From Nocardia nova (GTDB lineage: Bacteria; Actinomycetota; Actinomycetes; Mycobacteriales; Mycobacteriaceae), in assembly GCF_002933465.1 (NCBI RefSeq), contig NZ_PSZE01000010.1, positions 1 through 64,000 of the forward strand: a stretch of 64,000 bases of DNA. The letters are read 5' to 3'. Below are positions 43,589 to 53,027 of the stretch, piece by piece. A model generated the notes under the pieces. It saw only the letters and a program-made list of their open reading frames with translations, had not been told where the DNA came from and did not search any database. Each line of letters opens with the position of its first letter. The first letter of the stretch is position 1. A program made the translations under genes and the position numbers.

Positions 43589-43722
43589 CAGGTTCGGCCT
43601 CCCGATCCGAAACGGAATGCGTAGAGATTCCCGGCGTGAAATCCGCTGCGCAGGTGGACAATTCCTCGATGGGTTTGTCGGCTGGGTCGACGCCGCCGTC
43701 TTGTGAGCTGTATGCGTGTCAT
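43588..43722 (-). CDS. 44-aa coupled ORF
   Basis: The ATG overlaps the preceding stop (ATGA at 43719-43722) and its TGA overlaps the following ATG (TGATG at 43586-43590). The peptide is basic (MTRIQLTRRRRRPSRQ). Precise coupling on both sides supports translation. Confidence 0.45.
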   Translation of the reverse strand: MTRIQLTRRRRRPSRQTHRGIVHLRSGFHAGNLYAFRFGSGGRT

Positions 43723-44033
43723 AGCGTCACCTCGCGGACATGCGCGCGGGCTCGTGTCGCCAGCATGTCGAGCAGCACGGTCTGCGGGACGGTCATACCG
43801 GACAGGTGGCCCGGGGCGGCGATCACCGTGTGCGCGTCCGCGCGGCAACACTCGCACACCAAGTCCAGATAGGCGGTCGGCACGATCGTTTCGGGTGAAT
43901 GCTCTCGGAAGACGGCAGCCATCTGGAAACCCAAATGCTGAGCCGCCTGGGTGATCTGCTGCTCGGCGCGATCACCGTCATCAACGAGATCCATCCGCAA
44001 ATACCCGTATGCCAGGGGCAACAGTTTGGTCAT
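43719..44033 (-). CDS. Hypothetical 104-aa protein, resolvase-domain-like
   Basis: The sequence MTKLLPLAYGYLRMDLVDD resembles the first strand and loop of a serine recombinase (xYGYxRxS), with the serine position occupied by Met/Asp. It continues with helix ADRAEQQI-like and a DLVCECCRADAHTVIAA strand. It lacks the catalytic residue and the DNA-binding tail. GGGAGG lies 6 nt before the ATG at 44033. First gene of the coupled set. Confidence 0.6.
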   Translation of the reverse strand: MTKLLPLAYGYLRMDLVDDGDRAEQQITQAAQHLGFQMAAVFREHSPETIVPTAYLDLVCECCRADAHTVIAAPGHLSGMTVPQTVLLDMLATRARAHVREVTL

Positions 44034-44485
44034 CAACGACCTCCCGGCACGGCATCGACGGTCGTTTCGACCGCTGCTTGTGCGACGCGAAGGCGCATAT
44101 CGCGGCAACGGGGCGTTATCAGCGGCTGGTGTGACGTTGGGGAACTTATTCGCTCAGCAAACATCGGTCCCACCTCCATGTCTCGCTTGCTTCATCAGGC
44201 CGGCACGCCGGTTGCGTGCTGTGACCGCCTGACATCCCGCCGGTCACAGGCATGGCACTCGTGGCCGGAGTCAGTGACCTACGCGTTGTGAGCGGGCCCG
44301 GCGGCTGCCGTTTCCTGCGCGGCGTGGTGATCCCTGACACATCGAATAGTCACATGAAAATTCACGTGAATCAATACCGCAATTTTCACGTGTCGTACCA
44401 TGTTCAGAATCACCTGGTCGTCGTCCCCGAATCCGCGATCGGGCAGGCTGAGCAGGCTGGCGACGACCAAAAACTAGGAGGGCAC
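44034..44485. promoter_or_regulatory. Divergent promoter region with CACGTG inverted repeat
   Basis: About 450 bases between two divergent genes. CACATGAAAATT (44351-44362) and AATTTTCACGTG (44381-44392) form a 12-bp inverted repeat with one mismatch, and another CACGTGAA lies between them. This AT-rich block, about 95-135 bases before the Xre-DUF5753 start, is a good candidate operator for that regulator. Confidence 0.6.
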
Positions 44486-45334
44486 ATGGCGATTCGGGGC
44501 GACTCCGCGGCTGTGGCGTACTTGGTCGGCGCCGAACTCTCGGCCAGGCGGGCCCAGGCCCACAAAACGATCGCCGACGCGGCGAAAGCTCTCGGCTGCT
44601 CGAACGCCAAGATCCACAACATGGAGTCCGGACGCAATCAACAGCGACCCGACGAGGTCGAGACGTTGGTGCGGTTCTACGGGTCGAGCCAGGTGGATAT
44701 CGACAGGTTGTGCGCCCTTGCAGCCTCGGCTGACGACCGCGCGGCGTGGTGGGCGCCCTGGTCGGACGTCGTACCCGATTGGCTGAAGACCTTCGTCGGA
44801 TTGGAAGGGCTGGCAACGCACGCCCACATCTACGCACCCCAAGTACTCCCAGCTCTGGTGCAAACCTCGGGCTACAGCCTGGCAGCGACCGAGGGCGACA
44901 TGCGGGTGCGCGCCGATCACAACGACCGCGTCGTCGCGTTACGTCAGGAGCGACAGCGAAGAGTTACCGAAAACGAGGACCCGCTCGAACTCGAAGTCTT
45001 CATCGAGGAAGCCGCACTCGACCGCCCCATGGGGCCGCCCGAGGTGATGACCGAGCAGTACCAACACTTGCTCGAGCTCGGGGATCTGCCGAATGTCTCA
45101 CTCTGTCTGCTGCCGATCAGCATCGGGCGCCATGACGCCATCGCTGGGCGTTTCGTCCTGCTGGACTTCGCCGAAGCGAGCTCGATCGCGTACGTCGAGA
45201 TGCGCCATGGTGCCGTCTACCTGCAAGAGTCGCGGGTCGTCGACGGGTACGCTAAAACTGTCGAACAACTGCGCGACGTTGCACTCTCCGCTACGGCAAC
45301 AGCGGAAGCAATCAGAGAGCGCATCAACGCGTAA
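44486..45334 (+). CDS. Xre-family HTH regulator with DUF5753
   Basis: A 282-aa protein. HTH at about 15-70 (LSARRAQAHKTIADAAKALGC, AKIHNMESGRN), then the DUF5753 domain (about 100-275) with YAPQVLPALVQTSGYSLA, ERQRRVTEN, LGDLPNVSLCLLPISIGRH and YVEMRHGAVYLQE. Such regulators are paired with DUF397 proteins in actinobacteria, including Streptomyces Scr1/Scr2, where the pair acts like an activator-antagonist or toxin-antitoxin-like unit. The DUF397 gene follows after 16 nt. The ATG at 44486 has AGGAGGG 4 nt upstream; the longer open frame is leader sequence. Confidence 0.88.
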   Translation: MAIRGDSAAVAYLVGAELSARRAQAHKTIADAAKALGCSNAKIHNMESGRNQQRPDEVETLVRFYGSSQVDIDRLCALAASADDRAAWWAPWSDVVPDWLKTFVGLEGLATHAHIYAPQVLPALVQTSGYSLAATEGDMRVRADHNDRVVALRQERQRRVTENEDPLELEVFIEEAALDRPMGPPEVMTEQYQHLLELGDLPNVSLCLLPISIGRHDAIAGRFVLLDFAEASSIAYVEMRHGAVYLQESRVVDGYAKTVEQLRDVALSATATAEAIRERINA

Positions 45335-45350
45335 CGCACCACCGGGAGAG

Positions 45351-45734
45351 ATGATGTTTACCGGCCCACGACGTGCAGGCCGCAGGACCAGTACCTACAG
45401 CGACCACGGCAACGGATGCGTGGCAGTCGACTTCCTCAGCGACTCGACCGGCTCCCACACGGCGCTGATCGAAGTCACGGACACCAAACTCACCGACAGC
45501 CCAGCCATCCTGTTTACACCAGCGCAGTGGTCAGCATGGCAAGACGAAGTTGCATCGAACGAGCTCACCAATACCAACGGATGCGTCAACGTCACCGCAG
45601 CGGAAGGGACATGGCGGGTAGATGCGGTTGACGGTACCGCCACCTTCCTGTTCAACGAGACAGAGTGGAGAGCCTTCCGCAAAGGCGTGCTCGACAACGA
45701 GTTCGCCGCTAACGTCGCTTTTGCCACTAGCTAA
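45351..45734 (+). CDS. DUF397 protein (tandem domain)
   Basis: A 127-aa protein with two DUF397-like units: GNGCVAVDFLSDSTG...ILFTPAQWSAWQDEV and TNGCVNVTAAEGT...FLFNETEWRAFRKGV. DUF397 partners of Xre-DUF5753 regulators are thought to bind and modulate them. It starts directly after GGGAGAG; of two adjacent ATGs (45351 and 45354) the second has better spacing. It is co-transcribed with the regulator. Confidence 0.85.
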   Translation: MMFTGPRRAGRRTSTYSDHGNGCVAVDFLSDSTGSHTALIEVTDTKLTDSPAILFTPAQWSAWQDEVASNELTNTNGCVNVTAAEGTWRVDAVDGTATFLFNETEWRAFRKGVLDNEFAANVAFATS

Positions 45735-45945
45735 CCCGATACAGTGCGGTCCGGTTCGGTGAGGGGGTTGGACGAGCCTGCGCAGTGCAAATCGATCGAC
45801 CTAATCTGCGAGTCCGAGTAAATGCACCCGCCCGGCTCTATGGATGGCGGTTTCGATCTCGCGCGGCAAGCTGTGGGTTCAGGGCGGTAAACCACCTTGT
45901 TCTGAAAGCCCTCTGCACCTGGGGATGATTCGGACTCGCTTGCAT

Positions 45946-46142
45946 CTACCACGCAGGCGCCTCGCCTGAGCGTCCATCGTGATCCAGCAGTCGGTCGAGC
46001 GACAACATGGCACCTCCGTTGCCGACCCTGGCCGCTCGGCGCAGAAGGCGTTCCGCGCCCGCCGAGTCACCGCGCTGATGTAGGCACGAGGCGAGCCCGT
46101 CCATCGCATCGGAGTCGTCAAGATCGAACGCGCGCCGGTCTT
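45946..46142 (-). pseudogene. C-terminal remnant of a TPR/Sel1-like protein
   Basis: Between a stop near 46143 and TAG at 45946-45948 one minus-strand frame encodes typical TPR-like helices: DDSDAMDGLASCLHQRGDS, AERLLRRAARVGNGGAM, LDRLLDHDGRSGEAPAW. No start codon exists, so only the end of a gene is left. The rest of 45735-46443 holds no gene I can support. The fragment resembles the repeat region of large actinobacterial regulators. Confidence 0.6.
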
Positions 46143-46443
46143 ACTGTTCGGGGTTAGCTCGAGTGACACCAACGGATCATCACGTGTAGCAGCTGCAGTA
46201 AGTAGCCGCCCCGCAGCCCCGATAGGCGCACAAGTTGCCTGAACGCGGAAAGAGCTTGCGCTGCACCCGCACTGGCACCGCCAGCCCCAGCCGCGCCTCC
46301 CCCGACCTTCGAAGTTGCTGTGCTGATTACAACTACCGTAGGACTCCAGTGTGCCAGGCGAAACTCACCTCGAGCGGTGGGTCGCACCCATCGTCGGCTT
46401 AAGCTTGCCGCTCGAACGCTTCGACAATCTTGGAGGGAATCCG

Positions 46444-46779
46444 ATGGCAAGGAAGGTCATCGTCGAACTGATCGACGACTACGACGGCAAGTCCAAGGCC
46501 GAGGAGACAGTGCGATTCAGCCTCGACGGCGTCGAGTACGAGATCGACTTGTCTGCTAAGAATGCACGCAAGTTGCGCGTGGTCTTCGAGCAATGGACCG
46601 CCTCTGGTCGCAGGATGGGCCGCGGCGCCCGGAGCAAGAGCAGGGCCACTGGCCGCACAGTGGCCAACAGGGAGAAGACTGGAGCGATTCGCAAATGGGC
46701 CAGGGACAACGGCTACACCGTGTCCAGCCGCGGACGAATTCAAGCGGACATTGTCGAGGCGTACAACAAGGCGAGTTAG
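46444..46779 (+). CDS. lsr2: Lsr2-family nucleoid-associated protein
   Basis: A 111-aa Lsr2-type protein. N-terminal dimerisation domain: KVIVELIDDYDGKSKAEETV and VEYEIDLSAKNARKLR. A basic Gly/Arg/Lys linker follows. The C-terminal domain has IRKWARDNGYTVSSRGRI, with RGRI as the AT-hook-like loop, and ends DIVEAYNKAS. Lsr2 binds AT-rich, often foreign DNA and silences it. A copy on an accessory region may keep element genes quiet. GGAGGG lies 6 nt before the ATG. Confidence 0.93.
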   Translation: MARKVIVELIDDYDGKSKAEETVRFSLDGVEYEIDLSAKNARKLRVVFEQWTASGRRMGRGARSKSRATGRTVANREKTGAIRKWARDNGYTVSSRGRIQADIVEAYNKAS

Positions 46780-47027
46780 GCGCACTGATCGACTCCCCCT
46801 GCGGCAGGCATCTTGGAACGGGGAGTCCATCTGCCCGGCAACACAACTGCGTCTCACTCACAGGACGAGAGCCGTACGGAGCTGAACAATCGTCCGATAC
46901 GAAGCCGATTCACGAATTCTCGCCGACAAGCAGAGAATTAGGCCGATTGGCTGCATCGTCCCGTCAAAACCGGCATTCGCGCAACAGTTTTCGGTAACGG
47001 GCTCCATGCCTGTCGGTGTTGCGCAGT

Positions 47028-50000
47028 ATGGTCAGCGCCATGGGAACCGAGGAGCGTCACGAAGCGAGAAAGCAGCATCAGACGGACGCTCCAAGACTTC
47101 GATCCCTGAGTCCGTCCTACGTTCCCGACCAGCACAAGGACTATGTCGAGATCCTGAAGGCTGAACTTACCAAGTCTGGTCTAGATGCGCCGCGCAATGT
47201 TGCACTCACCGGTCACTACGGCAGCGGCAAGAGCAGTGTGCTCGTGGAGACGCAACGGGCGCTTGAAAAGGACAACCTCAAGGTCATCAACCTGTCGCTT
47301 CCGAGTCTAGGCATCGGTGACGGCCGGATCCGCAAGGACGGCGACAAGGCGCTGGACAAGACCAATCTGATCCAGAAGGAGATCGTCAAGCAGCTGCTGT
47401 ATCGGCGAAAGCCGTCGGACATGCCGGCCTCGCGCTACAGCCGCCTGGACACGTTCCAGGTGGGCCGAGCCCTCGGAGTCGCCGCCGGGGCCGGTCTGGC
47501 CGCGGCCGGATTCGCGCTACTTGCAAAGGTGCCGAACAAGGTGCAGGATGCCTTGCCACCCAAAGCCTGGGCCTGGGTCAACGGTCATTGGTGGAGCCAC
47601 CTCGCGGGGTTACTCCAGTGGCTGAGCCTGCTTGCCGTCTTCGTGCTCACTGCGTCGGTCGCGATGTGGGCCCAGCGCCTACTGCAGCAACGCATCCGAG
47701 TCACCGAATTGGCAGCCGGACCGACCAAGGTAACGCTCTCCGATAAGTCCTCCTCGTATTTCGACGAGTACCTCGATGAGATCGTCTACTTCTTCCAGAC
47801 GTCCCATACAGCGGTGGTGATCTTCGAGGACCTCGACCGGTTCAAAGATCCGCACATCTTCGAGACTCTTCGCGAGCTCAACCTGCTGCTCAACAACGCG
47901 GAGCAGACCGGCACGACGCCCATCCGGTTTGTCTATGCGATCCGGGACAGCATCTTCGAACAGCTCGACATCGAAGCCGCCCGAGATGACGAGACCGAAG
48001 AATCCAATGGCACCGGCCAGGGCGAAACGCGACGACTGATGTCCACCAACCGCACCAAGTTCTTTGACCTGGTCGTCCCAATGGTGCCGTTCATCTCCCA
48101 TCGCACGTCGCGTGATCTGATCCGGCAAGAGCTGGAAATGATCGTGCCGGAGCAGCGCCCAGGCACCATGGTCGTGGATATTGTGGGTGCTCATCTCACC
48201 GACATGCGCCTGATCAAAAACATCTGCAACGAGTACGAGGTATTCCGCCGCCGGATCTTGACCGATGGCGGTCTGAAAGAGCTGACTGCCGATCGACTGT
48301 TCGCTTCGATCGTTTACAAGAACCTCTATCTCGCCGATTACGAGAAAATCCGCGACGGCACAAGCCTTCTGGACACGCTCTACCGTGCATACCGTGACTG
48401 GGTCACGCAGCTAACGGCTACCGCCCGAAGCACCGAACGCGACGCAAGAGGCCGTTTGAGCCGGATCGATGCCATCGGCTCACGCAGTGCGGATCTCGGT
48501 AAAAGACTCCAGGATGTCCTGCTGGCCCGATATGCACAAGACGTAGACACCAGCAACGCCCAAATCGTTGCCGGCCAGACTACCTACCAGTGGAGCGACA
48601 TTGCGACCGGTGGTTTCTGGCACACGTACCTCCAAAATAGAGGGGGCCTGACGATCTACTACAGGAACTACCAACAACCGGAAACGTTGTCGTTCGACAA
48701 AGTACAGACCCTCATGGGGTATCCGCTGTTACCGGAGGACTGGACTGACGAGGCGAAGGCAGAGGCCGACAGGCAGATCACCAAAGCGGTCGCGGATCAG
48801 CGGGTCCTCCAGCATGCTTCGATGACCGACGCGCTCAGGGAGACTGACCGGCTCTTCTTCTACCGCGAGGCGGATCGCTCGATCGCCGATGTGGCGAAGG
48901 AACTGTTTGACGGCGCTGATCTCGTGCTGGAGTTGCTGCGGACGGGCCTGATCGACGAAAATTTCACTCTCTACATCACCCAGTTCCCGGGGCAGGCGAT
49001 TAGCGCTTCTGCGATGAACTTCATCATCAAGGCAGTGCAACCGAACGACATGGACATCGAGTATCACTTCGGCGCCGGCGAAGATGTGGACACCGAAGAC
49101 ATCAAGGCGGTGCTCGACGCCGAAGCGTCGCGCCTGCTCGGCGGGCAAAGCATCTACAACATCGAAATTTTCGACTACCTCCTCGCGGAGGACCCAAGCA
49201 AACTCGACGAACCGATCCGGCGGCTCGCCGCCAATGCCGCTGACGACCGCAATTTCATCGATGCGTACCTGACATCTGGCAAGGCCGCTCCCGCGCTGGT
49301 TCAGCGCCTCAGCGGCATGTGGTCAGGCATCTTCGACTATCTTATCGGGCAGAGTCCGGAGGTGCGCAGTCACGCATTACTCGACGCCGCGTTGGCTGGC
49401 GTGCGCCCAGAGCTGACCTACACGACGAGCGCAGGGCAGTGCAGCGCGATCGCCACGGCCCTCCCCCAGCTTCCGATAATCACAGCGCCGCAGAGCGCTG
49501 AGCGAGCAGTTGCCATTGCCGAGACCATCCTGCAGATGGGTATTCGGGTCGACGACCTCAGCGTGGTTGCCGAGCCGCTACGCACAGAGTTCTCGAAGGG
49601 GAGCAGCTATCCGGTCACACTGGCGAACCTGCTCGCGATCCTCGGTGACCGAGCCGAGCTCTCGCTGGACAGCATCAAAATGGCCCGGGAGTCGGACGTC
49701 TATGCACATGTACTCGCTCACCTGCGCGACTACCTCGGTGCGCTCGACCAAGCCGCGGGCATACCCACGGTTACTGACCGCGATCAGTTTGCAGCAGTGC
49801 TCTCGGACGTCGGCGAAGCACACGCTGGCGCGCTGGAAGAGGTAGCACGTGGAGCGAGTGCCAATTGCATACTGAGCGATCTCGACCAGATCGACGAGTC
49901 CTTCTGGCCAGCCATCGCGCGCGCGCATCGCCTCGCTCTTACTGCACGAAATGTCGCGGCCTACATCGCTCAACACGATGTCGACTCAGACTTGGCGAAC

Positions 50001-50777
50001 TGGCTCAAAAAGGCTGGAGCTATCACGGTCACCGCGGACGATACGACGCCACTCGAACCGCTGGCACTCAACCTTCTGAACGCCGGCGCGCTCGATGACG
50101 ACGCCACGCTCGAAGTCGTTGACGGACTGGGACTAGAGCCGGGATCAATCGCTGCAACAAGCCTCCAGAAAGAGGCACACACCGTCTTGCCCGCCCTGGT
50201 ACAAAAGCGATTGGTCCTCGACAATTCTGACGCTTACACGATTTTGGGGGACGACGAATGGGCGATAAAACAGAAGTTGATTTCGGTCTCCAAAGACTTC
50301 CCGACCTATATGACCGCGTTGCCGCTGAGCACGAACGAACTGTTCTGGATCGCTTCGGAAGCGGTGCCCGACGCCGTCAAGGATGTCCTACTCACTGAGC
50401 TCGAGGCGTTCACTCCTAAACTCGGCCCGAGAGCTGCAACCGCGCTCGCCCGTTGGGCCGCCGCTCAAGGTCGCACGCCGACCGCCGACGCAATCGTCAC
50501 GTTGGCGACCAAGGGAGGCTCGGAAAGCGCTCGACCGATCCTTGAGCTGCTCGGCGCCCAGGGCAACGCGATCGACCTCGAATCGCTGAATGCTGCGCTC
50601 AATGCACTCGGGAGGCCATACAGCCAGCTAACGACGCCCGGACGGGAGCGTCCCAGGATTCCCGTGGGCGATGGTGTAGCGCCTGTCCTGGCTCGCCTAA
50701 AGGGGGAGGGCATCGTCAGCAAGTTCGAGGAGAATACGAAGAAGCATGTCTTCGAGGTCAGCAAGCGGTACTCATAA
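47028..50777 (+). CDS. YobI-family P-loop NTPase, large membrane-anchored
   Basis: A 1,249-aa protein. The N-terminal YobI-type KAP/STAND-like NTPase has LSPSYVPDQHKDYVEIL, Walker A GHYGSGKSS (about 62-70) and Walker B AVVIFEDLDRF (about 260). Two membrane segments lie between them (about 145-165 and 195-220), the KAP-like insertion. The remaining 800 residues are predominantly helical, with repeats near the C-terminus. YobI-like NTPases have been linked by comparative genomics to conflict and defence systems; the mechanism is not established. Start is uncertain: GTG 47016, ATG 47028 or ATG 47040. It stands alone on its strand after Lsr2 and may be a single-gene defence system. Confidence 0.82.
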   Translation: MVSAMGTEERHEARKQHQTDAPRLRSLSPSYVPDQHKDYVEILKAELTKSGLDAPRNVALTGHYGSGKSSVLVETQRALEKDNLKVINLSLPSLGIGDGRIRKDGDKALDKTNLIQKEIVKQLLYRRKPSDMPASRYSRLDTFQVGRALGVAAGAGLAAAGFALLAKVPNKVQDALPPKAWAWVNGHWWSHLAGLLQWLSLLAVFVLTASVAMWAQRLLQQRIRVTELAAGPTKVTLSDKSSSYFDEYLDEIVYFFQTSHTAVVIFEDLDRFKDPHIFETLRELNLLLNNAEQTGTTPIRFVYAIRDSIFEQLDIEAARDDETEESNGTGQGETRRLMSTNRTKFFDLVVPMVPFISHRTSRDLIRQELEMIVPEQRPGTMVVDIVGAHLTDMRLIKNICNEYEVFRRRILTDGGLKELTADRLFASIVYKNLYLADYEKIRDGTSLLDTLYRAYRDWVTQLTATARSTERDARGRLSRIDAIGSRSADLGKRLQDVLLARYAQDVDTSNAQIVAGQTTYQWSDIATGGFWHTYLQNRGGLTIYYRNYQQPETLSFDKVQTLMGYPLLPEDWTDEAKAEADRQITKAVADQRVLQHASMTDALRETDRLFFYREADRSIADVAKELFDGADLVLELLRTGLIDENFTLYITQFPGQAISASAMNFIIKAVQPNDMDIEYHFGAGEDVDTEDIKAVLDAEASRLLGGQSIYNIEIFDYLLAEDPSKLDEPIRRLAANAADDRNFIDAYLTSGKAAPALVQRLSGMWSGIFDYLIGQSPEVRSHALLDAALAGVRPELTYTTSAGQCSAIATALPQLPIITAPQSAERAVAIAETILQMGIRVDDLSVVAEPLRTEFSKGSSYPVTLANLLAILGDRAELSLDSIKMARESDVYAHVLAHLRDYLGALDQAAGIPTVTDRDQFAAVLSDVGEAHAGALEEVARGASANCILSDLDQIDESFWPAIARAHRLALTARNVAAYIAQHDVDSDLANWLKKAGAITVTADDTTPLEPLALNLLNAGALDDDATLEVVDGLGLEPGSIAATSLQKEAHTVLPALVQKRLVLDNSDAYTILGDDEWAIKQKLISVSKDFPTYMTALPLSTNELFWIASEAVPDAVKDVLLTELEAFTPKLGPRAATALARWAAAQGRTPTADAIVTLATKGGSESARPILELLGAQGNAIDLESLNAALNALGRPYSQLTTPGRERPRIPVGDGVAPVLARLKGEGIVSKFEENTKKHVFEVSKRYS

Positions 50778-51024
50778 GGTCCGCAGAGCCGTCCCCGATC
50801 AACGAGCGATCCCTGCCCGTTGTCGATCAAGGGTCAATTTCGCGAGCACACGAGGCGGTAGGAGGCCGCAACCGGCGTCCATCACGACGGCTAACCGCTT
50901 CCCGAGCAGCACGAGCCGACGTTTCGGCGGGCATCCGGAAGAAGTTCTGACCGCGAGTGGCGCGACCCAATGGCCGATGCCGATGCCATCCAGAATCCAG
51001 AGCGAGGTGTATCCCATTGTTGCG

Positions 51025-52371
51025 CTACCAGAGTCGGCCGTCCGGGCCGTGCGGGCTCCAGCCTTGGAGATACGGTTTGAGGTCCTCAGGCTTCGGCTCC
51101 GGGACGTCGGGCACAACGCGTGACAGCTGCAGAATCGGGTTCATCGCGTCGAGGCTTCGTTCGACCTCGTCGAGATGTCGCAGGATGGCGTCGCGGTCGT
51201 CCCCGCTGTAATGTTCAGCCGCGTCTTTGGCCGCCGCAACGAAGCTGCGGTGCCGGCCGACGGCCTGCCATTCGCGCGAGCATTTTTTGAAATGCTCCCA
51301 CCGAGCGTTCTCGAAGTATTGCTCTTTCGCGACCGCCATCGCTGCTTCCCATCGACGTCGGCGTTCGATCTTCTCGCGGTCGCGCTTCTGTTCCTCCCAG
51401 TCGGCGCGAAGCTTGTGGATCTCGAAAGAACGGAAGACCTCGGGAAGCTTGTCCTCCACCGTCACAGCCTTCGCGTCACGGTAGTGGTCACCGTTGTAGC
51501 TTGATCCTCGACTATGAACGACGAGTTCGAGCTTTCCGGTGCTGATGAACTCCCAGCCGCGGTTTCTGAGCCATGCGGGCAACTTCTGGCGTTGCCGCCA
51601 CTGCCCCGGATCGATCTTCGGCGCGCCTCGGGCAGGGATCTCCTTGATCTGTAGCCCGTAGAGTCCGGCGGGTGTCCGTACCGCAAGGTGACAGCCTTTC
51701 AGGTCGCGTTTCTCATATGCGTCCGCGCCCTTCACGGCCGCAACTGTGGTGACGTCAATGCCGCGGACGGTGGCCTCGGTAGCGATAGCCTGCAAGATCC
51801 GTGCAGCACGCGAAACCTGATCGCTGCTGACAAAGTGCCAATCCTTGTCTGCCACATACGCCTTCACCGCTGGGTGGTACTTCGGAACGTGTTCGGGAAT
51901 AGGAACTGGACGCGCGTCGACCAGATCATCGAAGTGTTCGGTGAACACAATGGCTTTCGGCTCGGAGCCCCACTTCCCGATGGAGATCATGTCCAGCTTC
52001 TTACCTTTGGGCCGCGCTGGAGATTTCAAACTCAATGCGACAAGGCGCCGATAGAATTCCTCGATCGCGTGATCCGGCTCCAGAACAAGTCGGCCGCCTG
52101 CCTTCTGCACCTGAGCGATCAATCGGTCGGCGTCCGACTCGCCGGCAGGTTCCTCAGTCGGCGACGCTTCGTGCCACTTTCGGCCGGCATCGGTGATAGT
52201 TGCTGCCCAGGTGCTGCCTTTCCCACTGATGCTGATGAGACCACGACGTTCCAAGGCTCGCGCAGTTGCTCGATACTCATAACCGGTGAAGACGCCGTCC
52301 TGGCATCCGTTGAGGATCCATTCGAGGACGTCGACCTGCTTCCGGGTCAGCCGTACGGGGTTGTTACCCAT
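51025..52371 (-). CDS. Hypothetical protein with N-terminal winged helix, 448 aa
   Basis: The first 70 residues form a winged helix (LTRKQVDVLEWILNGC, ATARALERRGLISISGKG). The middle (about 85-300) is a globular domain of mixed pattern (HFVSSDQVSRAARILQAI, LYGLQIKEIPARGAPK, GKLELVVHSRG). The C-terminal quarter is a charged coiled coil (EEQKRDREKIERRRRWE). I do not recognise the family; the winged helix points to nucleic-acid contact. It converges on the YobI gene. A good ribosome site is not visible for the ATG at 52371. Confidence 0.65.
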   Translation of the reverse strand: MGNNPVRLTRKQVDVLEWILNGCQDGVFTGYEYRATARALERRGLISISGKGSTWAATITDAGRKWHEASPTEEPAGESDADRLIAQVQKAGGRLVLEPDHAIEEFYRRLVALSLKSPARPKGKKLDMISIGKWGSEPKAIVFTEHFDDLVDARPVPIPEHVPKYHPAVKAYVADKDWHFVSSDQVSRAARILQAIATEATVRGIDVTTVAAVKGADAYEKRDLKGCHLAVRTPAGLYGLQIKEIPARGAPKIDPGQWRQRQKLPAWLRNRGWEFISTGKLELVVHSRGSSYNGDHYRDAKAVTVEDKLPEVFRSFEIHKLRADWEEQKRDREKIERRRRWEAAMAVAKEQYFENARWEHFKKCSREWQAVGRHRSFVAAAKDAAEHYSGDDRDAILRHLDEVERSLDAMNPILQLSRVVPDVPEPKPEDLKPYLQGWSPHGPDGRLW

Positions 52372-52559
52372 CTACCCATCATGAACGGCATCACCCTGCC
52401 GGGCTGATGATTTCGACCAATCACTCAGCCATAGCGCCCCCCGCCGGTCCGTTCGACGATGCATGCCGCAGGTCGCACTGCTGGCGCGGCCTCGCGAAGG
52501 TTCGCTACCGCAGTCGATGCTGCGTTGTTACTGCGACTTGCACTCCGCGCCACAGGGTT

Positions 52560-53027
52560 TCAGCTTCGAACCTCCGCCTTGCGACGCCTCCGGGTCGGTT
52601 TCGGCTCCGTCGTGCTCATGTCGGTGATCATTTCCAGGGAAGCGACAGCCGCGTTGAGCTGCGCGATCACTTTCGCGATCTTGGTGTCGTCAGGGACGAG
52701 TTCGGAATGTGGAACAACGGTCGCTTTCAGCAGGCGAATAACGCGTGTGAGGATGCTGTGCACGACCGACAGTTCGAACTCGCGCCAAACCTCCGGATGC
52801 TCGGATAGCTGATGGCCAGTTCTTCGAGACCACGTCAAAGGAGTCCGTTCAGCTTGCGCCCGCTCTTCCCGGATCTCGGTCAATCCGGCTCGGACCTGGC
52901 TTTGGCTCAAGTCGCAAACCGTGGCCAGCTCCGAAGTCGACAACCCGCCGGGTCGTGCCTGCATCAGCGCGTTCCATACCCGCTCACCTTTGATGTGCCG
53001 CGGTATCGAGATGGTTGCCATGGTCAT
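52560..53027 (-). CDS. Small DNA-binding-like protein, 155 aa (RacP-like layout)
   Basis: Residues about 20-60 hold a winged-helix pattern (VWNALMQARPGGLSTSELATV, SQSQVRAGLTEIREE). The rest is helical and ends basic (KPTRRRRKAEVRS). The ATG overlaps the stop of the DUF6192-like gene (ATGA at 53024-53027). This two-gene arrangement is common on actinobacterial mobile elements. A role as accessory regulator is likely but unproven. Confidence 0.7.
   Translation of the reverse strand: MTMATISIPRHIKGERVWNALMQARPGGLSTSELATVCDLSQSQVRAGLTEIREERAQAERTPLTWSRRTGHQLSEHPEVWREFELSVVHSILTRVIRLLKATVVPHSELVPDDTKIAKVIAQLNAAVASLEMITDMSTTEPKPTRRRRKAEVRS

Noticed and set aside
46154..46450. 98-aa minus-strand frame before Lsr2
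   Set aside because: Gly/Ala-rich, overlaps the Lsr2 promoter and start, and lacks a ribosome site.
46791..46827. Inverted repeat GACTCCCC/GGGGAGTC after Lsr2 as a terminator
   Set aside because: Arms are only 8 bp with a 21-base loop, too weak to call.
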